DNA of 64,000 bases, from the NCBI RefSeq assembly GCF_000265205.3, contig NC_018000.1, forward strand, positions 868,001 through 932,000, given 5' to 3'. Shown piece by piece: positions 1 to 7,755 of this stretch. The DNA is from Sinorhizobium fredii USDA 257 (lineage in GTDB: Bacteria; Pseudomonadota; Alphaproteobacteria; Rhizobiales; Rhizobiaceae). Under the pieces are notes generated by a model that was not told the DNA's origin, made no database searches, and saw only the letters and a program-made list of their open reading frames with translations. A program made the translations under genes and the position numbers. Within the stretch, counting starts at the first letter, position 1. Each line of letters starts with the position of its first letter.

Positions 1-1
1 C

Positions 2-778
2 TTCATGCTCGACATCCACCCGGATGGCGAGCTTGCACCGCGCGACGTCGTCTCCCGCGGCGTGTTTGACGAGGTCAAGGCCGGGCGCGGCGCATTCCTC
101 GATTGCACCAAGGCGATCGGCAAGCATTTCCCGGACATGTTCCCGACCGTCTATGCTTCCTGCATTGCAGCTGGAATCGATCCGGTGAAGCAACCGATCC
201 CCGTCGCTCCGGCGGTCCACTACCACATGGGCGGTGTGTTGACGGACGGGGAGGGCCGCACCTCGATCGACGGCCTGTGGGCCGCCGGCGAAGTGACCTC
301 GACCGGCGTCCATGGCGCCAATCGGCTTGCCTCCAACTCCCTGCTCGAGGCGGTGGTCTTCGCGGCGCGGATTGCCGAAAACATCAAGGGCACGCTCCCG
401 ACTCCGAAGCTCACGGAATGGGGAGACAATGCCGGCGAAAACGACGATCCGGTGACGGTAGAGGACAGCCCGCCCTTCCAGCGACTGCGCGGCGTGATGA
501 GCGAATGTGTCGGCGTCGTGCGTACGCGAGAAGGCCTGCTGCAAGCGATCCGCGAGATCGCCGAATTGGAGAGGGTCAATACGCGCTTGCGCTTCGCCAA
601 TATCATCACAACGGCCAAGCTCATCGCGGTCGCCGCCCTGCAGCGCACCGAAAGCCGCGGCGGGCATTTCCGCGCCGATTGCCCGATCGAGCGTCCGGAA
701 TGGCAGCGGCGCACCTATCTGACGCTGGCGCAAGCGGAGCGCCTTGCCGCCGAGGCAGCTGCGGCAGAACCGGCTTGA
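2..778 (+). CDS. nadB: L-aspartate oxidase, C-terminal part (5' end outside window)
   Basis: This is the C-terminal part of L-aspartate oxidase, the flavoenzyme that oxidises L-aspartate to iminoaspartate for quinolinate synthesis in de novo NAD formation. The frame is open at the left window edge, so the gene starts upstream. Visible family features are the substrate-site stretch 'HYHMGGV', the flavin-binding 'GLWAAGEV' and '[12 protein letters not shown]', followed by the helical C-terminal domain of the succinate dehydrogenase/fumarate reductase flavoprotein family. nadC follows 51 bases after the stop on the same strand, which supports a nad operon (nadA would lie upstream, not seen). Confidence 0.95.
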   Translation, partial: FMLDIHPDGELAPRDVVSRGVFDEVKAGRGAFLDCTKAIGKHFPDMFPTVYASCIAAGIDPVKQPIPVAPAVHYHMGGVLTDGEGRTSIDGLWAAGEVTSTGVHGANRLASNSLLEAVVFAARIAENIKGTLPTPKLTEWGDNAGENDDPVTVEDSPPFQRLRGVMSECVGVVRTREGLLQAIREIAELERVNTRLRFANIITTAKLIAVAALQRTESRGGHFRADCPIERPEWQRRTYLTLAQAERLAAEAAAAEPA

Positions 779-829
779 TGCCGCTGCCGCCTCTGCCGCG
801 GAGACAATTGGGAAATTGGAAAGAAGATC

Positions 830-1732
830 ATGACAGTCGCCCTACGTCCGGAACTGCCCGCCCTCCTGGTCGAGGAGCAGGTGAAAACCGCGCTCCTGGA
901 AGACCTCGGCCGAGCCGGCGACATTACGACTTTGGCGACCATCGGACCGGACATGACGGCGACCGCAAATATGAGCGCGCGCGAAGCGGGTGTCATTGCC
1001 GGCATGGAGCTGGCGCGCACCGCCTTCCGCCTCGTCGATCCTTCGATCCGCTTCGAAGCGCTGGTTGCCGACGGTGATCGCGTCGCACCGGGAATCACGG
1101 TTGCGCGGATCTCCGGCCGGGCCCGGGGCGTGCTTTCAGCCGAGCGCGTCGCCCTCAACTTCCTCATGCACCTCTCGGGGATTTCCAGCTACACGGCGAA
1201 GTTCGCCGACGAAATCGGCCACACGGCGGCCAAGGTCTGCTGCACCCGCAAGACCATTCCCGGCCTTCGCGCGCTCGAGAAATACGCCGTTCGGCTAAGT
1301 GGCGGCTCCAACCATCGCTACGGCCTCGATGACGCGGTGCTGATCAAGGACAACCATATCGCTGTTTCCGGCGGCGTTGCCGGCGCCATCCGTGCGGCCC
1401 GCGCCTATTGCGGCCATCTGGTCAAGGTCGAGGTCGAGGTAGACGGGCTAGCCCAGATGCGCGAAGCACTCACCGCCGCACCCGACGTCATCCTGCTCGA
1501 CAATATGGGCCCGGAGCTGTTGCGCGAGGCCGTGGCCGTCAATGCCGAACATTGGGGCTTGAGCGCCGCCTCCTATGCGGGTGACCTGCGCCGCACTCGG
1601 CTGGAGGCGTCCGGCAATGTCAAGATCGAGACGATCCGCGCGCTCGCGGAGTCCGGCGTCGATTACATCTCAACGTCGAAGATCACCATGGCGGCGCCGA
1701 CGCTCGACATCGGGCTCGATATTTCGATCTGA
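830..1732 (+). CDS. nadC: Nicotinate-nucleotide pyrophosphorylase (quinolinate phosphoribosyltransferase)
   Basis: The 300-residue product converts quinolinate and PRPP to nicotinate mononucleotide, CO2 and pyrophosphate, the last step of the de novo branch. Length is typical. Conserved stretches are 'TRKTIPGLRALEKYAV' (about 139-154, substrate-binding Arg/Lys), 'GGSNHRYGL' (158-166) and 'LIKDNH' (171-176), then 'KVEVEV' and 'ILLDNM' in the C-terminal barrel. The ATG is preceded by a purine-rich GGAAAGAAG. It follows nadB at short distance and is probably cotranscribed. Known biology: in rhizobia the nadABC genes are repressed by NadQ, whose gene lies about 700 bases downstream on the other strand; the operator itself is not in this window. 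Confidence 0.97.
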   Translation: MTVALRPELPALLVEEQVKTALLEDLGRAGDITTLATIGPDMTATANMSAREAGVIAGMELARTAFRLVDPSIRFEALVADGDRVAPGITVARISGRARGVLSAERVALNFLMHLSGISSYTAKFADEIGHTAAKVCCTRKTIPGLRALEKYAVRLSGGSNHRYGLDDAVLIKDNHIAVSGGVAGAIRAARAYCGHLVKVEVEVDGLAQMREALTAAPDVILLDNMGPELLREAVAVNAEHWGLSAASYAGDLRRTRLEASGNVKIETIRALAESGVDYISTSKITMAAPTLDIGLDISI

Positions 1733-1845
1733 CGCTCCTCCAGCAGGCCATTTCAACTCGCCCAGCGCCGCATCTCCGGAATTGTCGTGGGAACGAGATA
1801 GGCAACCGCGCGTTGCTCCTCAAACCGACAGCGAGGAAGAGAACG

Positions 1846-2367
1846 ATGATGATCAGGGTGATAATCGCGCTCGCCGCCACCGTGGGACTGGCGGTCGCTG
1901 CCTTCGCACAACAGTCATCGCAGACAGCGACGGCGGAATTCGTCGGCAAGGACGGCACGGACACCGGACGGGCCACGTTGACGTCCGGCGGCAAGGGTGT
2001 GCTGATCGAGATGGAGGTCAGCGGCCTACCCAAGGATACGTGGGTGGCCTTCCATGTTCATGAAACGGGACGTTGCGACGTCGCGGGCGGCTTCGAATCT
2101 GCCGGCAAGCATTTTGTCGGCCGAGACGAAGGCGCGGAGCACGGCTTCCTGGCTGCCCATGGTCCGCATGCCGGCGACATGCCCAATCAATATGTGGGTG
2201 CGGACGGCGTCTTGCGCGCCCAGCTGTTCAGCAGCTTCGTCTCGCTCGACGACAAGGCAACGGCCATTCGCGGACGTGCTCTGGTTATCCATGCGCGTTC
2301 GGACGACAACCGCAGCCAGCCGGCAGGGGATGCCGGCGACCGGCTCGCCTGCGCCGTGATTAAATAG
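1846..2367 (+). CDS. Periplasmic Cu/Zn superoxide dismutase family protein
   Basis: The 173-residue protein has an N-terminal signal peptide (hydrophobic residues 5-19, likely cleavage after 'AFA'). It carries a full set of Cu/Zn-SOD ligands: His70 and His72 ('FHVHETGRC'), bridging His89, His99, His108, Asp111 ('GPHAGDMPN') and His149 ('VIHARSDD'). Cys77 and Cys169 can form the family disulphide, and the active-site arginine lies in 'GDRLACAVI'. The expected role is superoxide dismutation in the periplasm. ATG at 1846 follows GAGGAAGAG. It is an isolated gene after nadC; its stop overlaps the start of a dispersed palindromic repeat. The name sodC is likely but not certain, because divergent family members exist. 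Confidence 0.85.
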   Translation: MMIRVIIALAATVGLAVAAFAQQSSQTATAEFVGKDGTDTGRATLTSGGKGVLIEMEVSGLPKDTWVAFHVHETGRCDVAGGFESAGKHFVGRDEGAEHGFLAAHGPHAGDMPNQYVGADGVLRAQLFSSFVSLDDKATAIRGRALVIHARSDDNRSQPAGDAGDRLACAVIK

Positions 2368-2413
2368 TGCATCACCCAAAAGTCTGCAGCGGTTTTGGGA
2401 TAGAGCCATGCAT
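2367..2413 (+). repeat. Dispersed palindromic repeat, family 1, copy A
   Basis: About 47 bases ending in ATGCAT. The inner arms are CCCAAAA (2375-2381) and TTTTGGG (2393-2399) around the core TGCAGCGG. The same arrangement recurs at 62791-62838 (same orientation) and 28943-28991 (reverse orientation). It lies between convergent genes and shares one base with the stop codon of the SOD-like gene. Confidence 0.8.
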
Positions 2414-2430
2414 AAAAACAAGGACCTAAA

Positions 2431-2454
2431 GCGCGCCTCGTGAATGCGGCGCGC
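2431..2454. terminator. Possible terminator hairpin after nadQ
   Basis: Arms GCGCGCC (2431-2437) and GGCGCGC (2448-2454) with a 10-base loop form a GC-rich hairpin just beyond the nadQ stop; on the minus strand it is followed only by TTT. It could end the ygfZ-to-nadQ run, but the weak T-tract makes this tentative. Confidence 0.4.
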
Positions 2455-2460
2455 CTAGGA

Positions 2461-3450
2461 TCATCGTCCGCCGACCTTGAGCCCCGGGGCAGGGCGCTCG
2501 TCGAGAATCTGTCGGCGAAAGCGGAAAAGCGCAGCCGGCCGGCCGCCGGTGGAGGCAAGGGTTCCTCCGGTCGGCTCGACGAGTTCCGCGCCCTCGACCA
2601 GCCGGCGGAAGTTCTGCTTGTGCAGATGGCGGCCGGAGATCGCCTCGACCGTTGCCTGAAGGTCGGTAAGGGTGAATTCCGGCGGCATCAATTCGAAGAC
2701 CACCGGCCGGTATTTGATCTTGCCCCGCAGCCGGGCGACGGCGGTCGCGACGATGCGGCGGTGGTCGTGCCGCATAGCCAGCCCGGCCGCCGGCGTGTCG
2801 GGTTCGCGGCCATGGCCGTCGATCACCGCTTCGCGCACCAGCCCGGCTTCATAAAGCAGTTCGTAGCGTTCCAGCACGCGCTCCTCGTCCCAGGGGAAAT
2901 CGTCGAGCCCGAAGGCCAGCCGCACGCGCGATCGGCGTTGCGCACTCGCAGCGGATTTCTCGTCGCCGGCAAGGCCGGCTTCCCAGCGGGCAAGTGCAGG
3001 CAGGATCGTCTGGTCGAGCACGGCAGGACGTCCGTGCCGCCAATCTTCCCAAGGCAGATAGCCGTGCCAGTCCCGCCAATGGGCGCCGGCTTCCGCCAAT
3101 CTCTCGTTGTTTTCGGCGTCGGTGCGCGTCAGCGCCAGATAGCCGACGGAGACCATGTGCTTGCCTTCTTCACCCGGCAGGCGCTGGCGTCCGCGATCGC
3201 CGAAGGTGTAGAGCTGCTCAATATAGCCGAGCTTCAGCGCCGTTCGTTTTTCGACGCGGGCGCGCAGGCTGGCCTCGAAAGTGCGGTGGCGGGCTGGATC
3301 GAAGGGGCCGAAGGGCAGGCTGTCGCGCATGTCGCCGTCCGTTTCGCTGACCGCGAGGATGCGCGGACTGCGGTTGACGACGGCAACGATGACCGCGTTG
3401 AGGCCAATCTCGACGGTGACCGGCACTCCTTCAGGGTGCATAGCGCTCAT
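2461..3450 (-). CDS. nadQ: NadQ-type Nudix-related transcriptional regulator of NAD synthesis
   Basis: The product (329 residues from the chosen start) resembles the NadQ/COG4111 family of alphaproteobacterial NAD regulators. It has an N-terminal Nudix-fold region ('VTVEIGLNAVIVAV' onward) without an intact catalytic Nudix box, and a C-terminal winged-helix region ('IKYRPVVFELMPPEFTLTDL', then 'LHKQNFRRLVEG') that should bind DNA. Known biology: NadQ represses nadABC. Its position beside nadBC fits. The start is uncertain: ATG at 3450 is used, giving a 20-base overlap with the phosphatase gene upstream; ATG 3441 is the alternative. It is the last gene of a tightly packed minus-strand run. Confidence 0.82.
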   Translation of the reverse strand: MSAMHPEGVPVTVEIGLNAVIVAVVNRSPRILAVSETDGDMRDSLPFGPFDPARHRTFEASLRARVEKRTALKLGYIEQLYTFGDRGRQRLPGEEGKHMVSVGYLALTRTDAENNERLAEAGAHWRDWHGYLPWEDWRHGRPAVLDQTILPALARWEAGLAGDEKSAASAQRRSRVRLAFGLDDFPWDEERVLERYELLYEAGLVREAVIDGHGREPDTPAAGLAMRHDHRRIVATAVARLRGKIKYRPVVFELMPPEFTLTDLQATVEAISGRHLHKQNFRRLVEGAELVEPTGGTLASTGGRPAALFRFRRQILDERPAPGLKVGGR

Positions 3451-3970
3451 TTTCCGGGAGAAGACGCAGGAAGAAGGGCGCATTGCCGTCGGCGTCCGCA
3501 CCGCGGCCGATTGCCCGCACCGCGGCGACGAGCCGTCCTTGCCGCGACAGCGCCTCGTCGCCGATCTCGATGATGCGTGTGTTCGGCGTCGCGAAGGGCG
3601 AGGCGAGCCGCAAGCGTTTTACGAGCGCCTCGTCGTCCTGGTCCGGCGCGACGGCGAGAGCTGCGATCAGTGCCGCGGCGGGCGAGCGGGAAATCCCCAT
3701 CCAGCAATGGACGAGGAGCGGTCGCGAGCGGTCCCACTTGCGGGCGAAGTCGATGATCTGCGCGACATGTGCCTCCTGCGGCGCGATCAGATCCCCCGTT
3801 CCGGCAAAGCTGATGTCGTTGACGCCGATCGTCAGGTGCTTGGTCGCGTCGATCACTCCCGGTCGGTGAAAATCCTGTCCTCGTGCCACCAGGCTGAGCA
3901 TCTCGCGGCAACCGTGGCGGACGGCCATTTCTGCGATGCGGCCGAGCGGCGATACGACGATGCCTGCCAT
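3431..3970 (-). CDS. Tyrosine phosphatase-like protein
   Basis: The 179-residue cytosolic protein has the cysteine-phosphatase P-loop 'VHCWMGISRS', i.e. H-C-x5-R, and is otherwise of small dual-specificity phosphatase type. Substrate unknown. It begins at ATG 3970, one base after the stop of the HD hydrolase gene, and its 3' end overlaps nadQ, so these genes are almost certainly cotranscribed and coupled. The P-loop cysteine and arginine are both present, so it is probably active. Confidence 0.8.
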   Translation of the reverse strand: MAGIVVSPLGRIAEMAVRHGCREMLSLVARGQDFHRPGVIDATKHLTIGVNDISFAGTGDLIAPQEAHVAQIIDFARKWDRSRPLLVHCWMGISRSPAAALIAALAVAPDQDDEALVKRLRLASPFATPNTRIIEIGDEALSRQGRLVAAVRAIGRGADADGNAPFFLRLLPENERYAP

Positions 3971-3971
3971 G

Positions 3972-4580
3972 TCAGGCCTCCTGGCTCGTTTTGGTCCACT
4001 CCGCTTCCAGCGAAGTGAAACGCGCGGCGAAAAGCCGCTGCGCATCGACCGCCGGCAAGGGATCGATCAGCAGGGTCTCGCGCGTGACGCCACGCGGCTG
4101 GCCGAAGAACTTGCGCGCCTCCTCCGGTGAAAAGCCGGCAAGTTCGGTCGCTTCGAAATAGGCGGCGACGCGGTCGGCTTTCTTGATCCGCTCCTTGAGC
4201 TCCTTGGGGGTATGGGGCGGCAAGCCGAAGCGCAGATGGACGGCGCTTCCGAGCCGCTTCTCCACCGCCTTGTAACCTCCGCCGACCACGGCCTTGAACG
4301 GCGAAATCATGTCGCCGATGACATATTCGGGCGCATCGTGAAGGAGCGCCATCAGGCAGTCGCCCGCGTTGCAACGGTTGGTCCGGCGAAAGATATCTTC
4401 GACCAACAGGCTATGCTGGGCGACGGAAAAGGCGTGATCGCCAACTGTCTGGCCGTTCCAGCGGGCCACCCGGGCAAGGCCGTGGGCGATATCCGAAAGC
4501 TCGACGTCGAGCGGCGAGGGGTCGAGCAGATCGAGCCGTCGACCGGAAAGCATCCGCTGCCACGCGCGCGCATTCATCAT
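3972..4580 (-). CDS. HD-domain metal-dependent phosphohydrolase (YfbR-like)
   Basis: A 202-residue HD-superfamily protein. Metal-ligand motifs are visible: the early His in 'TVGDHAFSVAQHSLL', the HD pair in 'ALLHDAPEYVIGD', and a later Asp in 'KKADRVAAYFE'. The family includes 5'-nucleotidases (YfbR) acting on (deoxy)nucleoside monophosphates; the natural substrate is not evident here. The ATG at 4580 overlaps the ygfZ stop as ATGA (a second ATG lies at 4577), a sign of translational coupling. Confidence 0.8.
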   Translation of the reverse strand: MMNARAWQRMLSGRRLDLLDPSPLDVELSDIAHGLARVARWNGQTVGDHAFSVAQHSLLVEDIFRRTNRCNAGDCLMALLHDAPEYVIGDMISPFKAVVGGGYKAVEKRLGSAVHLRFGLPPHTPKELKERIKKADRVAAYFEATELAGFSPEEARKFFGQPRGVTRETLLIDPLPAVDAQRLFAARFTSLEAEWTKTSQEA

Positions 4581-5428
4581 GCGCTCGCCTCGTCCGCCTC
4601 GGCCGGAAAGGCAAGACCCGTCCAGCCGGGCAATGTCAAGGTGACCGGCACGTCGCCGGCGAGGATCGGGTCGCTCTTGGCGATCGCTTCGCCCGCCTTG
4701 TCGATGCGCACGATCGCGAGGGCTGCCTTGTCCTGGACGGTGCCGAGCGCGCCGATCGGACGCCCGTTGATGGTAAGGCTCGTGCCCGTCGGCGGGAGCG
4801 GGGCCTCGCCGGAGACGATCACGACACGGCGCCGCGCCGTGCCCCGGTGCTGCATCCGCGAGACGACCTCCTGGCCGACATAGCAGCCCTTGCGGAAGGA
4901 GAGACCACCGTTCAGATCCATCAGCACGTCATGCGGAAAGGCGTCCTGCAGCGCGTAGTCTCGGTTCACGACGGCGATACCGGCCGCAATCCGCAGACGA
5001 TCGTAGTCGGCGATGCTGGCCTCAGCGTCCGCTATTGCGTGATAAAGACGGAATACGGGCAGCCCGGCCCTCTCGAACCGATGGTCGCGATAGCTGCCCT
5101 CGGGCCGGTCCTCCTCCCCGAAAACGACTGCGACCGGCGCCGGCGTGAGAAGGGAGAGCTCCACCGCCGATCGCAGCTTGTACATGGTCAGTCGCTTCAA
5201 CAGCGCCTCGACTTGATCGAGGGACGTTTCAAGCCGCAACGCCTCTCCATCGCGGGAGATCAGGAAGTCGAAAAATATCTTGCCCTGCGGCGTCAGCAGC
5301 GCCCCTGGCCGCACTTCGTCCTCAGCCAGCGCGCCGATGTCGGTGGTAACCAGGCTCTGCAGCAGCGTGCCGGCATCCGTGCCGGAAACGCTGATGATCG
5401 CGCGGTCGTCGAGGCAAAGTTTGGGCAT
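4577..5428 (-). CDS. ygfZ: Folate-binding YgfZ/GcvT-like protein (Fe-S cluster maintenance, tRNA modification)
   Basis: The 283-residue protein is a GcvT-fold folate-binding protein. It carries the YgfZ signature with its essential cysteine, 'KGCYVGQEVVSR'. Known role: folate-dependent support of certain Fe-S enzymes, including MiaB-type tRNA modification. It heads the minus-strand run ygfZ - HD hydrolase - phosphatase - nadQ. Upstream lies a ~103-base palindromic repeat (5452-5554), so its promoter either lies within or beyond that element. Confidence 0.88.
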   Translation of the reverse strand: MPKLCLDDRAIISVSGTDAGTLLQSLVTTDIGALAEDEVRPGALLTPQGKIFFDFLISRDGEALRLETSLDQVEALLKRLTMYKLRSAVELSLLTPAPVAVVFGEEDRPEGSYRDHRFERAGLPVFRLYHAIADAEASIADYDRLRIAAGIAVVNRDYALQDAFPHDVLMDLNGGLSFRKGCYVGQEVVSRMQHRGTARRRVVIVSGEAPLPPTGTSLTINGRPIGALGTVQDKAALAIVRIDKAGEAIAKSDPILAGDVPVTLTLPGWTGLAFPAEADEASA

Positions 5429-5451
5429 GGTTTCGAATCCCGTTCTCTCTG

Positions 5452-5554
5452 CTGCATGCTTCCTTAAATCGTATTCGATTTAAGGAAAAAGATGCAGTAA
5501 TTCAAAGATGCTACCGCGGCCTTTGTGCGTCTGAAAAGCCGCACGGCGCTGTAG
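5452..5554 (-). repeat. Composite palindromic repeat, family 2, copy 1
   Basis: Two modules. Module 1: CTGCAT (5452-5457) and ATGCAG (5492-5497) flank a perfect 12-base inverted repeat, TTCCTTAAATCG (5460-5471) and CGATTTAAGGAA (5476-5487), loop TATT. Module 2: a hairpin from CTAC (5511) to GTAG (5554) with GTGCG (5525-5529) and CGCAC (5540-5544) near its tip. The reverse complement aligns along its whole length with 41870-41970. It sits between two minus-strand genes. Confidence 0.8.
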
Positions 5555-5597
5555 TCGAAGAGGTAGGATTTTCGCCGGTGAAGGGCAAGCGTGCCGG

Positions 5598-6344
5598 TCA
5601 ATCGCCGGCGACGAAGAATTTCCACTGGCCGTCGGGCGCGATGCCAACGCGGTAGAAATTGTAGTTGCCCAATTCTTCCATGCCAGCGAAATCGCCGGCG
5701 GTCACCAGCCGGAAGAGGTCGACCTTCTCCGGAGGGGTCAAGGAAGACAACGGCTTCTCGGCGAAATAGGGCCAGACATAGGCCTCCTCCGGCGTGCCCT
5801 TGTCGGCATGGACGAAGCCGGTCGAAAGAACATCGAGCAGGATTGCAAGGATTTCGACGCCATCCTGGTCGCCGGACAACCCTTTGAGAATTGCGATCGG
5901 GTCTTCATCGCCGCCGCTGCCGCTTACCTGGGTCTGGGTCGGTCCCTTGCCAAGCAGCGGACGAAGCCGCTCGATGTCGCCGGAGGCGGCCGCCTCGACG
6001 ATCAGTTCGCGCATGCGGGCGACTTGCGCCGGAATTTTCGAGACGTCTGTCAGAACCTCGACCGGTTGGACCACTTCTGGCGCGGCATCCTTGGCCTCGG
6101 TCGCGGACTTGTCGACAAGCGGATCGGGCATCGGAATTTCGAGCGGCTCCTCCGACTCGGTCTCGGGTGCCGCCGCCGGCGTCGCGTTCTCTGCACTATC
6201 GGCGGGAGCGGGACGAGGCGCGCCCTTCAATTCGCTCAATGCGAATGCCGCCGGAGCCGCCATTGGGACATAGAGAACGGCGCCCGCCAGCAACAACATG
6301 ACGAGGCGCACCGCTCTGGCACGGCCTGCAAGGTTCCGGGTCAT
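5598..6344 (-). CDS. Exported hypothetical protein, acidic/proline-rich N-terminal half
   Basis: A 248-residue protein with an N-terminal signal sequence: basic 'TRNLAGRARAVR', then 'LVMLLLAGAVLYVPMAAPAAFA', so it should be periplasmic. Residues about 40-95 are low-complexity, rich in Ala, Pro and Glu. The C-terminal half is globular, with 'RMRELIVEAAASGDIERLRPLLG' recalling an ankyrin-like helix pair and an aromatic end 'NYNFYRVGIAPDGQWKFF'. No catalytic motif was recognised. It begins 15 bases after the stop of the next small gene (6359-6628) and is probably cotranscribed with it. Confidence 0.75.
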   Translation of the reverse strand: MTRNLAGRARAVRLVMLLLAGAVLYVPMAAPAAFALSELKGAPRPAPADSAENATPAAAPETESEEPLEIPMPDPLVDKSATEAKDAAPEVVQPVEVLTDVSKIPAQVARMRELIVEAAASGDIERLRPLLGKGPTQTQVSGSGGDEDPIAILKGLSGDQDGVEILAILLDVLSTGFVHADKGTPEEAYVWPYFAEKPLSSLTPPEKVDLFRLVTAGDFAGMEELGNYNFYRVGIAPDGQWKFFVAGD

Positions 6345-6358
6345 GGGCAGTCCTGATA

Positions 6359-6628
6359 CTATTGGATTGAGCGCTGTGGCGAGAATTCTCCGGCGAGCAT
6401 GCGCTCACGAAGCGAATTCAGCATGACCTCGGCGCCATCTTCGCCATGCAGCCGAATGGTTTCGCGCATGGCCAACGCAATTGCCGCGTCGGCAATGATC
6501 TCCGGCTCGATCCCATCCGCCATGCCGTCCGCCCAGGCTTCGTTCTGGTGTTCCAGAGCCGCCTGCATTTTCTCATGAACGATCATGTCGTCGATGTCGG
6601 TCAGGCTTGGTTCCATCATTCGTTCCAT
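6359..6628 (-). CDS. Small conserved-looking hypothetical protein (89 aa)
   Basis: An acidic, helical 89-residue protein without signal peptide or membrane segment ('EPSLTDIDDMIVHEKMQAAL' and so on). Function not recognised. The start at 6628 is chosen because GGAAG lies four bases upstream; ATG at 6619 is an alternative. It immediately precedes the exported hypothetical gene (15-base spacer), suggesting a two-gene unit. Confidence 0.6.
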   Translation of the reverse strand: MERMMEPSLTDIDDMIVHEKMQAALEHQNEAWADGMADGIEPEIIADAAIALAMRETIRLHGEDGAEVMLNSLRERMLAGEFSPQRSIQ

Positions 6629-6787
6629 GCGGCTTCCATCACGTGCACTTGTCCAACCTAGCGCCTCTCTGCTGAACCGCAACTGAACGGACAGACAGGC
6701 CGGTCACTTCTTACTACTCTCTTAACGGACTTTAGCAGCCTTTTCCCGAAACGACACGGGCGGGCGGAAAAAGAGGTTAATTTATCC

Positions 6788-7228
6788 CTAATTTCCAAAG
6801 CGCGCGACGATTTCGGATGCGAGTGTTGCACCTTCGGCACGGTATCGCTCTTCGGCGATCGTCGCGGGCTCCGTGCAGCTCGTATAGACCGCGGCGAAGG
6901 TTCTATACCCGCGGTTGAACGCGGCCGTCATGCGCTCGCGCCGCTTCGGCTCGTCGGCGGTCTCCTTGTCGATCAGGTCCTGCATCGAGCGGCGCCAGGC
7001 GTCTTCAGGCTTGCCGAGGCAGAGATTGCGCAGATAGTGAACCGACCCGAGGATTTCGGCCAGGCGGACAAGGCGCGGCTCATAGGGAGGCGGTTTGTCT
7101 TCGACGGCAGGCGGCGCGGCCTGCGGCTCCTGAGGGGCGGGGGAGGCCTCCTGCGCGGCAGCCCCTGCTGCGATCGCGAGCATGTTGCCGGTCAGGAGAA
7201 GTCGGAATAGGAGTGGCGCTACGGTCAT
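6788..7228 (-). CDS. TIGR02301-type exported protein
   Basis: A 146-residue protein with signal peptide ('LLFRLLLTGNMLAIAAGAAA') and a proline-rich linker before a small helical domain. The domain resembles the rhizobial TIGR02301 family: 'LAEILGSVHYLRNLCLG', 'AFNRGYRTFAAVYTSCTEPA', with two cysteines in matching positions that may form a disulphide. Function unknown; location periplasmic. ATG 7228 shares one base with the Nudix gene stop (TGATG), so the two are coupled. Confidence 0.78.
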   Translation of the reverse strand: MTVAPLLFRLLLTGNMLAIAAGAAAQEASPAPQEPQAAPPAVEDKPPPYEPRLVRLAEILGSVHYLRNLCLGKPEDAWRRSMQDLIDKETADEPKRRERMTAAFNRGYRTFAAVYTSCTEPATIAEERYRAEGATLASEIVARFGN

Positions 7229-7713
7229 CAGTCCATCAAATCCGAATCGGCTCCGCTTGCAAGGGCGTCGCGGCTCGGGCGGATCGACGGCCGAATGCGG
7301 GTCAGTTTTTCCACACAATGTCGGACGCTCTCCGGAATGGGCAGGGCGAAGATCTCCTCCGGCGTGAACCAGCCGGCATCTGCCGCGTCGTCCGAAGCGA
7401 TGGCCTCGCAATCCGGATCCGCCTCCACCGTGAAGACGGAGAGCAGGAAATGCCGGCTCTCCGATTGGCTCGGGATAAGGTCATAAGTCTCGAAAAGCAC
7501 CGGATCGCGGCCGCAGATCCCGGTCTCTTCGGCGAGTTCGCGCAAGGCCGTTTCCGGAGGTGTTTCGCCGGGCTCCGCGCGGCCGCCCGGAAAGGCATAC
7601 ATGTCGGCCGATGGCGGGTTGGCCCGGCGGACGAGCAGGTAGCGTCCATTCCGCTCGATAATGGCGGAGGAGGCAAGTTGGGGCTGGCGTGTCATTTGCT
7701 GATCTAGATTCAT
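7228..7713 (-). CDS. Nudix hydrolase
   Basis: A 161-residue Nudix-family hydrolase with a complete Nudix box, 'GGRAEPGETPPETALRELAE' continuing into 'ETGI', which binds the catalytic Mg2+ through the REx2EE glutamates. The family cleaves nucleoside diphosphates linked to another moiety; the N-terminal 'SSAIIERNGRYLLVRRANPP' is typical of ADP-ribose or MutT-like members. Substrate cannot be read from sequence. The start is ATG 7713 (alternative 7695); it is divergent from the SRAP gene with only 42 bases between, so both promoters must overlap. Confidence 0.85.
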   Translation of the reverse strand: MNLDQQMTRQPQLASSAIIERNGRYLLVRRANPPSADMYAFPGGRAEPGETPPETALRELAEETGICGRDPVLFETYDLIPSQSESRHFLLSVFTVEADPDCEAIASDDAADAGWFTPEEIFALPIPESVRHCVEKLTRIRPSIRPSRDALASGADSDLMD

Positions 7714-7755
7714 ATGGTCGTTGACCCATCCTACGTGAAGTGCCACATCCATGCC

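Noticed and set aside
2461..3450. Reading nadQ as an active Nudix hydrolase
   Set aside because: No intact GX5EX7REUXEE box was found, and the winged-helix C-terminus and nad neighbours point to a regulator.
5420..5445. A TTCGAATCC string resembling a tRNA T-loop
   Set aside because: No cloverleaf could be drawn around it; it lies at the ygfZ start. No tRNA was found in the window.
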